The notes under the pieces: model-generated
Seen by the model: only the letters and a program-made list of their open reading frames with translations
Database searches by the model: none
Told to the model about the DNA's origin: nothing
Assembly: GCA_018398805.1 (NCBI GenBank)
Contig: JAGFBZ010000555.1
Span: forward strand, 310,001-374,000
DNA from: Hirundichthys speculiger
Taxonomy: Eukaryota > Chordata > Actinopteri > Beloniformes > Exocoetidae
Direction: 5' to 3'
Length of the DNA: 64,000 bases
Part shown: in pieces, positions 1-11,912 of the stretch
How positions within the stretch are numbered: the stretch's first letter is position 1
How the letters are laid out: each line of letters starts with the position of its first letter
Position numbers and translations under genes: made by a program

Positions 1-1600
1 AGTACCTTAAGTGGTCCGCTGCTGTCCAACCAGGACACGAGCAGGAACCGACTCTGCTGGGTTTTTGCTGATAGCAGACACAGATGATCGCTGCAGCCAA
101 ACAATGCTTTTATAACAGTAAGCAAATATTATGTGTGTGTGTAGATGGATAGATAAGAAATGTTGCTTTGAGCTCCCCCGTTGTAAAGAGGAGTTCCCAA
201 ACAGAACCTTGCCAAGAGGCCAGAAACAACCTGGCTGACATAAATAATTCATTAACATTATTTTGCTTCTGTAAGGTTTTCACGGTTTTTCTTCTCTTTT
301 TCTTTTGTTGCAAAGTAACAAATACTTTTTGCTGTGGAATTAAATGCAAAGTATTTTCCTTTGAATGGCATTGAAGAAGTATAAATGAAATGCAAATGGT
401 GTCCCGGAGCTTTGGGTCTACTTAAGCACATGAATAAATGCAGTTTCATTGAATCGGTGGCGGAGGAACTTAATGCCCCCGATGATGAGTCCGTTATGAT
501 GTAAGATGGCAGTGGACTTGTTGGTGTGCGTGCAGGGAGGAAGAGGAGCGTGGTCTGATGCCCCTCGAGATGGTTTTCCATGTCACTGGTTTGCTCTCGA
601 CTTAAGGAAAAGATTAAATAATTTGAGGACTGTTTGCATGAGGGCTCTAAACGTAGAAGTGCGCTGGAACGGAAAAACGGCTGGGAATTTGAACAGAAAG
701 GGGAAAAGAGGAGATGGAGGAGTCCTGAATGGCCCTGAGAGACGTGAAACGTGACAGTGATGTATCGCAGGTAGATATTAGACTCACTATATCTCCTTTA
801 GACTATTTTAGGCTAATTGTCTTAATGGGCTAATTTGTACCTTTCATGGTCACAGTGAGCTTCAGTGTGTTTTCTGCTTGTAGTTGGTCATATAACTGAT
901 GGTTAGGTGGGTAAAGATGTTTATAAATGTGCCTCTTATAAAGAGGATCATTTATAAGCAGGAAAGTGCATGGTATTAAGGCACTGTGCCATCATTCACA
1001 GTAATGGTGGTGTGGCAAGAACATATTGCCTTTTTGTGTAACGGAGGCGCGTGACTTTGAGATATTTCACAAACCCTTGTGATTTAACTGCTGAGTGGGA
1101 GTTGGGTCAACTCCTGGAGCTGAAGGAGAAATTCACGGCATGCCTCGTCATAAATTGAGCCCAATAAAGTGTCAAGCCCGCATGGCCTCGCTCTAGTTTT
1201 CTCCAACAATACCTGAGGTTTTATTTTCGCCTCGTTTTGTTTGCCTTTTTGTATGAAAGTTTTGCTTTTGTTCCCGAGACAAACAACAACCTGAATAAGG
1301 TCAGGTTCTTTCAGATTAAATTTCAGCATCAGCTCACCACAGCTCCAGACTGTGGTTTTGTTCCAAAGACACAAACTGACCCAGTCCTCTGATTATCAGA
1401 CATGTAGTTGCTGTTTGTACAAATCTTGTACAGTCTTGTACAACTGTGAGACGGTTTAAAGATGTAAAGCTGTTTTCCTCTGTGTGTAGGTGCTGCAGGT
1501 ATGGACGACAGGTGACCGGCCAGTCCCACCCCTGCTCAGCACCCTCCTGCAGCATCATGACGAGCCCGATCCGAGCACAGCCTCTGCTAAAGCTGGTATC
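1..1600. other. intergenic region upstream of chst12
   Basis: AT-rich non-coding sequence. The open frames here are short, overlap on both strands and show no recognisable domain. I see no tRNA, no clear transposon end and no convincing splice-flanked exon. The right-hand part (from about 1450) becomes more GC-rich as it approaches the chst12 start and may hold 5' untranslated sequence, but no first exon boundary can be assigned. Confidence 0.5.
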
Positions 1601-1627
1601 ACCATGGAGCTTCTGGACCGCCACTCT

Positions 1628-1778
1628 GTTGCCATGGTAGCCCTGTAGCACAAGGACCATAATTCCAGTCTGTTGCCCTGGTAGTTGCACGAAAAGACCC
1701 AGGTATCTATATCAATTTGCTGCCATGGCAATGCTCTGGAGACACCCTTTAAGATCATGAGCCTGTTGCTATGGTGAT
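1628..1778 (+). promoter_or_regulatory. cluster of four RFX/X-box-like motifs just upstream of the chst12 start codon
   Basis: Four imperfect copies of the X-box palindrome (classic RFX site GTTGCCATGGCAAC) lie at 1628 (GTTGCCATGGTAGC), 1672 (GTTGCCCTGGTAGT), about 1719 (TGCTGCCATGGCAAT) and 1765 (GTTGCTATGGTGAT). Their spacing is 44 to 47 bp, so they may be the conserved cores of a degenerate 46-bp tandem repeat. The last one ends 23 bp before the ATG, so the cluster is probably in the 5' UTR or core promoter. RFX binding is inferred from the motif only. Confidence 0.45.
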
Positions 1779-1800
1779 TCTGTAGCTAGCGACAGTCACT

Positions 1801-4800
1801 ATGGGAACATCCAGGATGTTCCGCATCTTTGTGGTCCTGGGCTCAGCCTTCATGATCCTCCTGATCATTATTTACTGGGACGACGTCGGTGCCTCTCACC
1901 TGTATCAGCACGCTCCCGTGTCACCGGGGCCAAAGGTCCCTCACCCTCCCCCCCAGCCGCAGCCCCACACCTCCCGGACCCCGTCGTTCCTGTCGGATAT
2001 CGACGCCTTCGTTAACCAGTTCCTGGAGCCAGGGACCGGAGAGCCCACTGACTTCGCCCCGGCCGACAGCAGCAACCAGTCAGAGAAGTCAGAGGAGCGC
2101 TACATACCGCGCAGAGAGTGGAAGATTCACCTGACTCCTGTGGCCGCAGAGCTCCGCGAGAGACAGGTCGACCTCAGAGTAATTAGTATTTGTCGTCCAG
2201 AGGCAGTGTTGACTCGGTCCAGTTGCTAATTATTGATGTGCTCTCGCTTCACCTGAATCTGCAGGAGCAGCGGCGCAGCCTCCTCCGGGAGATTTGTGCC
2301 AATGACAGCGTGCTGTTCCCTGGCAAAAACCGTTCGTTTGATGACATTCCCCAACAAGGAGCTGGATCATCTCATTGTGGACGACAGACATGGTAATTAT
2401 CTACTGCTACGTTCCCAAAGGTATGCAGCATCCTTCTACTTCCTTGAATCTATTGTTTGTTTTTATTTTTAGTTTTTATGTGATCCTTATTTGATCTTGT
2501 CCAGCTGTTTGCGTCTGTTTCTGGGCAGTAACTCAGGGCTGTCCTGTAAACTTCAGGTGGCGTGCAGTAACTGGAAGCGCATCATGATCGTCCTCAGTGA
2601 GAGCCTGCTGCAGGATGGCGTTCCTCAGAGAGACCCTCTGGCCATCCCCCGGGACCTGGTGCACAACAGCAGCATGCACTTCACCTTCAACAAGTTCTGG
2701 AAACGTTACGCCAAGTTTGCGAGGCACCTCATGAAGGTCTGTCCTGAAATTACACCAGTTAAATTCTATGACGATGAGGGTGAGGGTGAAAAGGCACAAT
2801 AAGGTTGATGATAATTTTGTGCTCTCGATTACAGTTTTCTTAGCCAGTTCAGAATTTTGGGCTCTTGTGGTGTTATTAACACTTCAGAGGAGACAGGAAA
2901 CTTGGTCAGGGAGGGTGGGAAAGACGCGTAGCAAAGGCTCACAGTGTGGGAGTCGAACCTGTGACCACAGCAAGAGGACTGCAGCCTCGATACATGGGTC
3001 ACATGTTTGAATGGATGAGGGTGATGGCGACGCAGTCCCTTTTGTTCTCTTTGCTTGTGTTGTTCCCATCTTTTAGGCTGCCTGGGGTCACAAACTACAT
3101 GATCTGTTAATAACTGACTTAACCAACTGGTCTTTAATTCACTTTTATCAACAAAACAAATGCAAGAAATGAAGCGTGAGCATGGTCAAAACATGATTAG
3201 TGGATTTGAAAATGGACTGAGGGGAGAAACAGTGGTTCAGGTCATTTATCGGATGGTTTGTTCAGAACACAAATGAGAATAAAAAGACAGGAAACATGGG
3301 TAGAGGATTGGATTAACACACCCAGATAACCCAGATAGTTTGGCATGCTCACAAGTCTCTATATACACTATACAGTCATGGAAAAAATTATTAGACCACC
3401 CTTGTTTTCTTCAGTTTCTTGTTCATTTTAATGCCTGGTACAACTAAAGGTACATTTGTTTGGACAAACATAATGATAACCACAAAGATTGCTCATAAGA
3501 GTTTTATTTAAGAGCTGATATCTTACCATTTTCCATGGTTTTCTTGATTATAACCTAAATCACTTAAGTTTTTACATCAATAGCTATGGCGTTGTACTGC
3601 CAAAAACACTGCCTTTATGTATTCAGTGTTTTCTTTTCTGTCTGTTTTAGTCACATGATGACGTTTAGTGGTACCAGGTATTAAAATGAACAAGAAAGTG
3701 AAGAAAAAATGGTGGTCTAATAATTTTTTCCATGACTGTATATCTATACGGACCTACACTAATTTAGTTCATCAGTAAGTATTTTCTATATTTAGTTCCA
3801 TAATTTTCCTAGTAATGTGTGTTTTTTTTTTTTTTATTGCTTTCACCAGTGAAAGGCAAACAGGATGTTTCCTGTTTGCTTCAGTTTAAGCCATAATTTA
3901 GCCTTTTTTAGCTTCACCAAACTGGGCCTTTTCAGCAGGGTGTTGCTGTTATGAGTGTTGATGCATTTACCGACAGGGAAATCAGATTTCTCCGGGGCCG
4001 TTCTGCCCGTCACCAGACATAGTTTGCTGAGCTGGAAAAGTCAGATTCAGGTCACCAGCCGAACAGTCGATGCGTCTCTGCTCTTCAGTGTTGCGAACAC
4101 TGGAGCTGTTGGAGCATCATTTAAAACATCTAGTTATATAACAGTATCACATTGTTCCCTCAGTCCCAAAGTGACCGTTCACATGAACAACTGTCATTTT
4201 TTTATTCAACAAAAACAAAGTCAAAATGCTTCAGCTGTGTGGGAAAACCAAGGACGCCCCATGATTCAGTATCTTGTTCAACCACCTCCAGCAGCAGTGA
4301 TTTAAAAACAACAACTTTCCTGTATGATTGTCAGTCTGCTTCAGTGTTTGCTGCCGTGTTTGTGATCTTCGTACCGTTGCGTGACCCAATTTAAGCCAAG
4401 CTGAACAGATGGCCTCAGTTCTGCCTCTAAGATACTGTTTATCAGATTGAAAGACCTGGTAGGGACCAGATTATTTTTATTATGTCCTGATATGTAAAAC
4501 TCTTCTCTCTTCCATGTATGTCTGAATTCATCTTTGCAGGTGAAGCTGAAGAAGTACACCAAGTTTCTTTTCGTGCGGGACCCATTTGTGCGTCTCATCT
4601 CTGCCTACAGGAATAAATTTGAGATGCGCAACGAGGATTTCTACCGGCGCTTTGCGCAGGTCATGCTGCGCCGCTACGCCAACCAGCCGACGCCCCCCGC
4701 GTCTGTGGACAAGGCGTTTGCCGAGGGCATCCAGCCCTCTTTCTCTCACTTCACCCAGTACCTCCTGGACCCCGAGACAGAGAAGGACATGCCCTTTAAC

Positions 4801-5088
4801 GAGCACTGGCGGCAAGTGTACCGGCTCTGTCACCCGTGTCAGATCCAGTACGACTTTGTGGGTCACTTGGAGACGGCGGAGGAGGACGCGGAGCACCTTC
4901 TGCGCCTGCTGCGTGTGGACAACGTGGTGGAGTTCCCCACCTCTAATAGGAACCTTACAGCCAGTAGCTGGGAGGCCGACTGGTTCAGCACAGTACCCGT
5001 CGAGGCACGTAGAAAACTCTACAAGCTCTATGAGCCCGACTTCAGGCTTTTTGGCTACGACAGGCCGGACTGGATCCTCAATGAGTGA
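1801..5088 (+). CDS. chst12: carbohydrate (chondroitin 4) sulfotransferase 12, frame broken in exon 2
   Basis: Golgi type II membrane enzyme of the HNK-1 sulfotransferase family; it moves sulfate from PAPS to C4 of GalNAc in chondroitin and dermatan chains. Coding exons are 1801-2178, 2265-2420, 2557-2736 and 4540-5088, all GT-AG and all phase 0 at the junctions, about 420 codons (human CHST12 is 414). The N-terminus has a short cytosolic tail and a membrane anchor (FMILLIIIYW), followed by a proline-rich stem. The PAPS 5'-phosphosulfate loop (PKVACSNWKR) spans the exon 2/3 junction; the 3'-phosphate motif (RDPFVRLISAYRNKF) is in exon 4, as is the family block FNEHWRQVYRLCHPCQI. Exon 2 has three apparent one-base insertions: in the CCCC run near 2350, near 2397, and in CCCAAAG at 2414-2420. 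The first exposes a TAA at about 2394-2396; together they restore frame. This is either a pseudogene or local sequence error. Which fish paralogue (a or b) is unclear. Human CHST12 is coded in one exon, so these introns differ. Confidence 0.88.
2876..3065 (-). mobile_element. tRNA-derived SINE-like repeat in chst12 intron 3
   Basis: On the minus strand the sequence holds a perfect pol III B box (GGTTCGACTCC, complement of 2951-2961), inside the kind of tRNA-like head seen in many fish SINEs. No intact tRNA cloverleaf can be drawn, so this is a retroposon and not a tRNA gene. Boundaries are approximate. Confidence 0.5.
3373..3738. mobile_element. non-autonomous Tc1/mariner-type MITE with long terminal inverted repeats
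   Basis: The left end CAGTCATGGAAAAAATTATT and the right end are inverted copies of each other over roughly 60-70 bp (3373-3440 against 3670-3738), and the element is flanked on both sides by TA, the target duplication of this superfamily. It is 366 bp long with no coding capacity and sits in chst12 intron 3 (2737-4539). Confidence 0.85.
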
Positions 5089-5910
5089 TCTTTCACCGCC
5101 ACACTGACAAACGTTTTTGTATGTAACGAAGTAATGCCACGCCCCTTACAGGCGAGACAACCCACTGAATTTAACCATGTTACCGAGCAGAGAAAACAAA
5201 TCAACACACCTTTTGTTCTGGGCTTTTGCACATGTTTTTCTCCAGTGTTGTTTCTGCTATACTGAATGTGCACAAAACTGAGGACACTCCAAACTAATGA
5301 AGCCAAGATCCATTAAAGTTTTTCTGCATTTAAGTCGCAAAGATGGAAAAAGAAGCACACGCTGAAAATGAGGCAGTCCAGATGAGGTGGTCGGTGCAAA
5401 CAAGCGTCCCTGAAATGTTGCACATTCAGTGTAGTCTTCAACCCCGCGCCTCGTGTTTAAGTAGTGGAAACTGTTTTGATGTCTCGCCATTCGAGTCCAC
5501 AGTTGTGTTGTGACTAATTTAGAGCTTTGGTAGCACCGTATTTTAAAGAAACTCTGTCACAGAGCCATGCTCTGTTTGTTTTAGCGCAGAAACTGTTAAC
5601 TCACATGCAGTGTGTGGGAATTCAATTAGGAAAAAAAAGCTGTTACTAATTAGTTAAAATATGTAAATGTTAGATAATTTATTTGAGCGCTGTTCAAGTG
5701 TTTGCTAAGCATGAAAGGGATTTTTTATGTTTTGAACATGCATACTAATTAGAGCTGGCAGCACCAGAAACGGGCTCTTTTAATACCTCAAACCGTGACA
5801 GGAAGACACGTTGCATGAAAGACGTTCAACAAAGAACCTAACTGCTTTTTTTTTTTTTTTTTTTTCTCTTCTCAGAGATTAGGTAATCAAAATAAATTCA
5901 GCATGGAGAA
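5089..5910 (+). other. probable 3' untranslated region of chst12
   Basis: Non-coding sequence directly after the chst12 stop codon. Candidate polyadenylation signals are ATTAAA near 5312 and AATAAA at 5891-5896. The transcript end cannot be fixed from sequence alone. A long T run lies at about 5846-5865. Confidence 0.4.
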
Positions 5911-6506
5911 TTTATTTTGACAGAACTGTAGCTGCTTGCTTTGTTAGACCAGTTTCAAGTGTGCGTGCCACAGCGCAGCGTCGGTGTACAGAAGAACAGC
6001 AGCCCCGGCGGACGCCACGCTGGATGCGTCTCAGCTTGTCTGTGATGGATTTAGCTGCAGAGTCAGCGTTCCTGTGGTTCCCGGCTGTACGTGTACAGGT
6101 GTGCCTCTCAGTTTTATATGAAAACTACAAAGGGAATGTTGTCCTTTTTTTTTTTTTAACTGTTTCTTGTTGTTGCCGTTAGAAGTGAATCTTTTGTCTC
6201 TGTGTTTCCACACACAAACAATAGATTTCCTTACTTTTATTGAGGCTGTAATGGATCTAATTAACATGTTTTACTTTTTATTGGCAGCATTTTCATAGCC
6301 TGGCCAGCCATCCTTTTACTTTTCGACAGAAAGAATTAGAATTAGTCTGATTCCTCTGGATTGGACCTTGATTTCCAGGGAGCAGTACCGACAGATGCAG
6401 AAGAAACTGCAGTCTAATCAGAGAAACGAAGCATGTGATGCAGGCAGACTTGACCAGAGACACATCCGAAGTATGCCAGTGAATGACTGTTGTCAGTTTG
6501 GCAGTA

Positions 6507-7222
6507 CAGTGGTACCTCTACTTAAGAAATTAATTGATTCTGGAAGTAGTTTCCTAACCTGAAAATTCCATAAGTAGAGACGTGTTTTCCATGTAAATGC
6601 TCTAATCTGTTACAAACCCCCAAAATTCAGACATAAATTTTTATATAAATCATACAAATGCATCAAAACATGCAACAAATACATGTTACCATTAGATTAC
6701 TGCACACTAAACATCAAATGAGAGTTGTACATAATGTAAAAATCAGAACAAAGTAAAGAATAAAAATTATGTTAATTTAGCTTTTAACTGCTATCGTCGT
6801 CACCTTTTCTCTCTCAGCAGTGGTTTTTGCCTGAGGTTTTGTAAAGAACCGATCCAAGGACGTTTGCTTTTTGTCGGCTTTTAACAATCCTTTGAAAATG
6901 TGCAAGGCAAACATCATCATAATGAGCGATAGTCTGACTAGTGAACACTTTCTGGGTGATTCTTTTCAACGAATTCCGAAACTTCATGGAATTTTCCTGA
7001 ATTATCAAAGGGATGCCAGGAAGATGCTAGCCGATAGCAGAGCAGCTACAAGTATGTTTACGGTCGGTAAACTCTGGGAACTGCGAGTAGCAGCGCGTAC
7101 TGTATTTTTGCCTTTCGTGTGCTGAAATTTCTTTCGTAACAAGAGGCAATATTTTCCTGTTGAGACGTGTCGTAACCTGAAAATTGCGTATGTAGAGATG
7201 TTCGTAAGTAGAGGTACCACTG
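6507..7222. mobile_element. non-autonomous DNA transposon with TA target duplication
   Basis: The ends are inverted copies (CAGTGGTACCTCTACTTA at 6507; TAAGTAGAGGTACCACTG ending 7222) and TA dinucleotides flank both. A second inverted block, AACCTGAAAATT, lies just inside each end. The 716-bp interior has no recognisable transposase. TIR sequence and TA duplication suggest a pogo/Tigger-like or other Tc1/mariner member. Confidence 0.8.
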
Positions 7223-7224
7223 TA

Positions 7225-9850
7225 CAAAGTTTTTGATCCAAGATGTCATTAGCAATTCTGAGGCCATCTTGGTTGTTTTGAATACTGTCCTTGGACAGTC
7301 TGGAAGAGTCATTGGAGGGAGTTGGTTCGGTACGTTCTGTACCGGTGGAAACGCCCATGAACGGCACCGGGACCAGACCAGTCCCACAATGCTACAACTA
7401 TGGAGTATGACCTACTCTTCAAGTGAATGGGCATGGCTGGCCAGGCTAGCATTTTCATGGGATGCACTGTATTTGTAGCATTAATTGAAAACCAACGAAG
7501 AGTGTGTTTCTGCATGTTGTAAAGACGCTTAGAGGTTGGTTTGATGTTTGCATATTAAATACGTTGGTAAAGCTGGTGCTCAACGAGACCATAATCAGTG
7601 TTAGGAGTTGAAACATTAAGGGTGGATTAATGCTGGAGCTGCATTAAAATTAACGTTTTCTTGATTTGTTTGAGGAAATAGTGCCTTTGGTTGCAAAAGT
7701 TTACACAGCATAAAAAAAAAAAGAAAGTATTTTTATAGGACTTAGTTTTTACTCATCACAACACATCAGAGCTATATGAAGCCCCAGTCAGTTATATTTG
7801 ATATATTGGGACTTGTTTATCTGATGTGAACTCTTATTTGGGACCAATAGGAAAAAAAAAAGAAACTTGTAACGAGCAGAGTTGTAACGTGTAATTTGAT
7901 CATTTGTACGATGTCTTCTTCAGTGGTTTCAACGTGTTCTCGCTCATCCTGCCGGGTTTTTGTGTGGATCAGACCGGATGTGATGTCAGACATGGTCGTT
8001 GCCAAAAAACGTCAAGTCCTGGAGATTTATCCATGTTGGTGTTTGTGTCATCGCGGTGCCTTTTGGCCTGTTTTGGATCATTGTGGAGTGTTGTGTCTTT
8101 AAATGTACGATCATGAGTGTTTTTAATTCCCCCCCCCCAACTCTCACCGTCTGGCTATAAACTGTTGCTGTCCACGTCCTCAGTCACACGCCACCTCGCC
8201 AATCATGAGTCAAGTTGTCATTTTATCTTTTTGTATTTTTTTTTATGTTGCTTTCCATATTCACACTGTCAGAAATAATTTAATTTAGTCTCTGTTCTCC
8301 CTGTCAAAGTGCCAACAAAAAGATGTGAAAGCAAGAATAATTGTTTGTAAGTCAAAGAGAACCAATTTATTTAATGGCAAAATAAAAACGATGAGGAAAT
8401 GCTGCTTCTGCAAATGGAAAAATTCGTCTTACAGGGTCGATGTTTCCTTAATGGAGGCTGATGCGCTCCGATGTGACCTGTCGCCACGGCAACAGTCCTG
8501 CATGAAAGAACAATCCGTGTCCTACGTTTGACCTCATCCCAACTGCACGTTATAATGAGACAACATAATTTTGAGATGTTTCACCTGGAATTCATATAAG
8601 AGAAATAAAGGTTGTGAGGCATGAAAGGATATCTTTAAGTCTGTCCTTGAAAAGCTCGTGTATCGAATGGATTAAAGCAGTTGTTCAGTGTCCATATCAG
8701 TCATGAAGATGAATCGCCTCTTTGTGCTGTGAGGGGTTAATGCGAAGGCCTGGTTGAGAAAGAGGGGAGAGGACAACCACACCAGTGCAGCCCTCAGAAA
8801 TGATAAGAGGAGACATTCAGCAGAAGAGCAGGGCGAGAACTAATATTTAAAATGTAGATAAGTCAACTTGGCACACATACAGGCCATACATATTTATGGT
8901 CCGTATCACAGCTGGGACCAGCAGTCTAATTTTAGCAGGAAGACCTGTTAAATATTCCTCGTGACTCCCTAAAGGTGTCGGTGTGTTCACGTTCATCAGA
9001 ATCGTCTTAATCTCTCAAAGACATCACTGCAGACGTCCCTTGGGTGGTAATGGACTGAAGCTTTTTAATTCAGTCTGAACAGAGTGACTGACTGGAGGAA
9101 CAAAAGTGACCAGACACAAGTCTGCCTTCACAGTTATGGTCATTTTATTACATCATTTCCCATCTGGGATTAATAAAGTGGAACTGATTTTAATTAAATT
9201 CTCCAAATTAGCTGAAAAGTGTTTAATGCTGTTGGAAAAGAGGTAATAAATTAAATTTCTTGAGTGTGTATGAAGTGTTCAGTCACATCACTGTCACTCT
9301 GCAAAGTTTTTTTTGTGCGTGTTTTACTTCTTTAAGTCCTGCTTCACTTTCAGATTAGAACAACACATCCAGGTACTTTGTCGTTACACAATGTTCCCGC
9401 CCCTTTTTTCAGGTGCCAATAAGACATTTGAGGTTTTTGCAAACCTAAAGGTGTTAAATAACACAACAGTGTTGCTCTGTAGCTACGTGGTGATTTAATG
9501 CTGCTGGGCCACGGTCGTTTACAGAAAAACGGTCCTACATTTTTGAATCTCCAGCTAATTTCAGAAGCTGTCCTTTCAATGAAGGATCATGTTTGACTGA
9601 CCGTTCACCAACAGAACAGATCACTTTTTTGACTGGAATTATCACAAATGTTTCATAATAGGCGGGTAAAAAGGTTTCCTGTTTTCATGCTGGCCTTGGG
9701 TCGCCTGAAACAACGGAAACCTTTACTGTTTTTCTTCACTATCTTTCTTTGAAGCAAAAACACAAAGTAAGATATAGTTTCTTTTTAACTATTTTGATTT
9801 GCAAAACCCCACGCAGCAGCTTTTACCCTTAGTTTCTGCTTAGTTTCTAC
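7225..9850. other. intergenic stretch without recognised genes
   Basis: AT-rich sequence with simple runs (poly-C near 8131, poly-T near 8238). The open frames are short and unremarkable. I see no splice-flanked exon, RNA gene or complete repeat. Confidence 0.4.
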
Positions 9851-9854
9851 TTAA

Positions 9855-10290
9855 ACCTGGTTTATGCTCAGAAATCAGGCGCAGGCGACGCAGATATTCC
9901 CCCCCCCACCCTACGCAGACACTCCGGTGCACCTCCACAAAATTGTAGGTGACCGCAGACAGTGCCGCAGAGAGTGTCACAGAGAGAGAGAAAGGAGGCC
10001 TCTGAGGCCTCTACAACCGCGTAAAAAAGAGCGCATCATCGAAAAAGTGAAGGAAGTACCCACATCTGTAAGATTCTGGTTCTCCACACTATAAGGACAG
10101 CACATATTCTAGTAATTCATGGAGGGAGATAGCGATGAATGTGGGTCTAGGATACGGCCGAACAGATGCGGAAGTGGAAAAACGCAAGAGATAAGTTGTT
10201 AGTTTAGCTAGTTCGTGATTGTCCCTCTTGCATTGTGGCGTGGATTAACATAGCACAAACCGCACTTCAAAATTGGGCATAAATCAAAAG
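9855..10290. mobile_element. probable Harbinger-like MITE
   Basis: The left end ACCTGGTTTATGC and the right end GCATAAATCAAAAGT are imperfect inverted repeats, with TAA on both outer sides (9852-9854 and 10291-10293), which fits the three-base target duplication of PIF/Harbinger elements. The interior is GC-rich near the left end and non-coding. Confidence 0.5.
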
Positions 10291-11184
10291 TAACTGCAGC
10301 ATACCGGCGACAAGCTAACTGCGACACATTGCTGCAAGAGTATACACAGCTCTTTAGTCTCTACTTAGTTTCTGCTTGCCCTCAGACGGACAGACACCAG
10401 GCCACCTGGTGTTCAATGCAGGTACTACAGTTCTTTATTACAGAGTAGCCTTGGTGCTAATGCTAATGATGCTAACGTGTGAGAGAAACTATTTTTAAAC
10501 ACTTGTAGCATGTACAGTTTTACAACATATTGAAGCAACAGAATGACACTTGTTTTCCAAAAGTCTGCTAGTTTTTTGCACGGTGCTGAATGCACAGCAC
10601 AGCGTGTAGATCCTCTGCAAAATCTGCCGCTCGACTTGAAATATTTCATTGCAGGTGAGGCAAAAAAATGCTCAGACAAACACCAAAAGGAGGAATTTTG
10701 CAACTATGTCAGACGTTCCCAAGGGAATGACTGGACTAATGAACATAGGAGAGCATAGAAGCAAATGGAAATGAGGCACAAGGTATCAAACAGCTCAAGT
10801 TTTGGACCTGCCACTGGTAGTTTTACAGCATTTGTCTTCACCCAAAGAGAAACAAGACGGATGTGATGCAGAGCTGTCAGAGCTCAACAAAATGTTCAGC
10901 TAACGTTAGGTTACACTGACAAACCTCATTAACATTTGGAAAACATTTCCACAAGATGAAGCAGCTTAGCATTTTCTAAATATTTGGCAAACGAAATCCT
11001 TCACAACCCCTTGAATTGAATTAAGGCAACAAAACCAACTGCCCTCTAATTTTTTAATTTTGTTTTAGAGTTGTCTCCATCCGGTCTTCTTGTGGCACGA
11101 AGACAGGAACAGAGCTGGTCTGATCTAGAATCATCCGGGTTAGCGATTAAAATCCTGTGAGATCCCATGAGTCCTCTGTCTGGC

Positions 11185-11716
11185 TGCTGTTACCTGCCGA
11201 CTAGGTTCTCTTTCTACTTTGGGACTGATCAGTCAGTGCTCCATCGCTTACAAACTCTTCAGAACCCAGCAGCTCGCCTCCTGACAGGGAAGAAACGTTG
11301 GGAGCACATCACTGCGGTGCTGACGTCTCTTCACTGGCCTCCTGTCCAGTTCAGGATCCAGTTTAAGATTTTATTGTTGGTTTTTAAGAGTCTCAGCAGC
11401 ACGGCACCACCTTATTTGTCAGAGTCCAGTCAGAGTCACTGAGATCATCCAACCAGCTGCTCTTGTCAGTGCCAAGATCTAAATTAAAAAGCAGGAGCTG
11501 ATAGAAATGATTTTCCACTGCTGCTCTGAAATTGTGGAACAGTCTGGCTTTAAAAATCAGATCTACCCTGACCTCTGAACATTTTAAACTATGAATAAAA
11601 ACCCACCTTTTCTCACTGGCTTGAGCGCAACACCTTCATTTTTATTATATATAATGTAAAATCTTGGTCCACTGAGGTTGATTTAAATGTGCTATAGAAA
11701 TAAAGTTGACTACTAA
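11185..11716 (+). mobile_element. 5'-truncated L2-like LINE fragment
   Basis: Frame 11167-11442 encodes the C-terminal tail common to fish L2-type reverse transcriptases (LHRLQTLQNPAARLLTG then LHWPPVQFRIQFKILLLV). The 3' end GTGCTATAGAAATAAAGTTGAC is typical of these elements. The reverse transcriptase core is missing. The insertion appears to interrupt an older repeat whose uninterrupted relative is at 25.35-25.56 kb. Confidence 0.8.
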
Positions 11717-11727
11717 GAACACAAGGC

Positions 11728-11912
11728 GAGTTAGCAGAATCACCGGAAACACCGCGGATTCAGATGGTCGTGAATCAAGTGACTCACGTAAACCGGATCT
11801 CTTTAATGAGTGATTCAAGATGAGTTAGCAGAATCACCGGAAACACCGCGGATTCAGATGGTTGTGAATCAGGTGACTCACATGAACCGGATCTCTTTAG
11901 TGAGTGATTCAG
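11728..11912. repeat. 94-bp tandem duplication
   Basis: Two consecutive copies start at 11728 and 11822 with GAGTTAGCAGAATCACC and differ at only a few positions. A diverged relative on the opposite strand is at 25441-25530 (both contain CACAAGGCGAGTTAGC or its complement). Confidence 0.85.

Noticed and set aside
2900..3000. Possible tRNA gene on the minus strand (GGTTCGACTCC)
   Set aside because: Only the B-box region fits. No acceptor stem or anticodon arm can be paired; a tRNA-derived SINE explains it.
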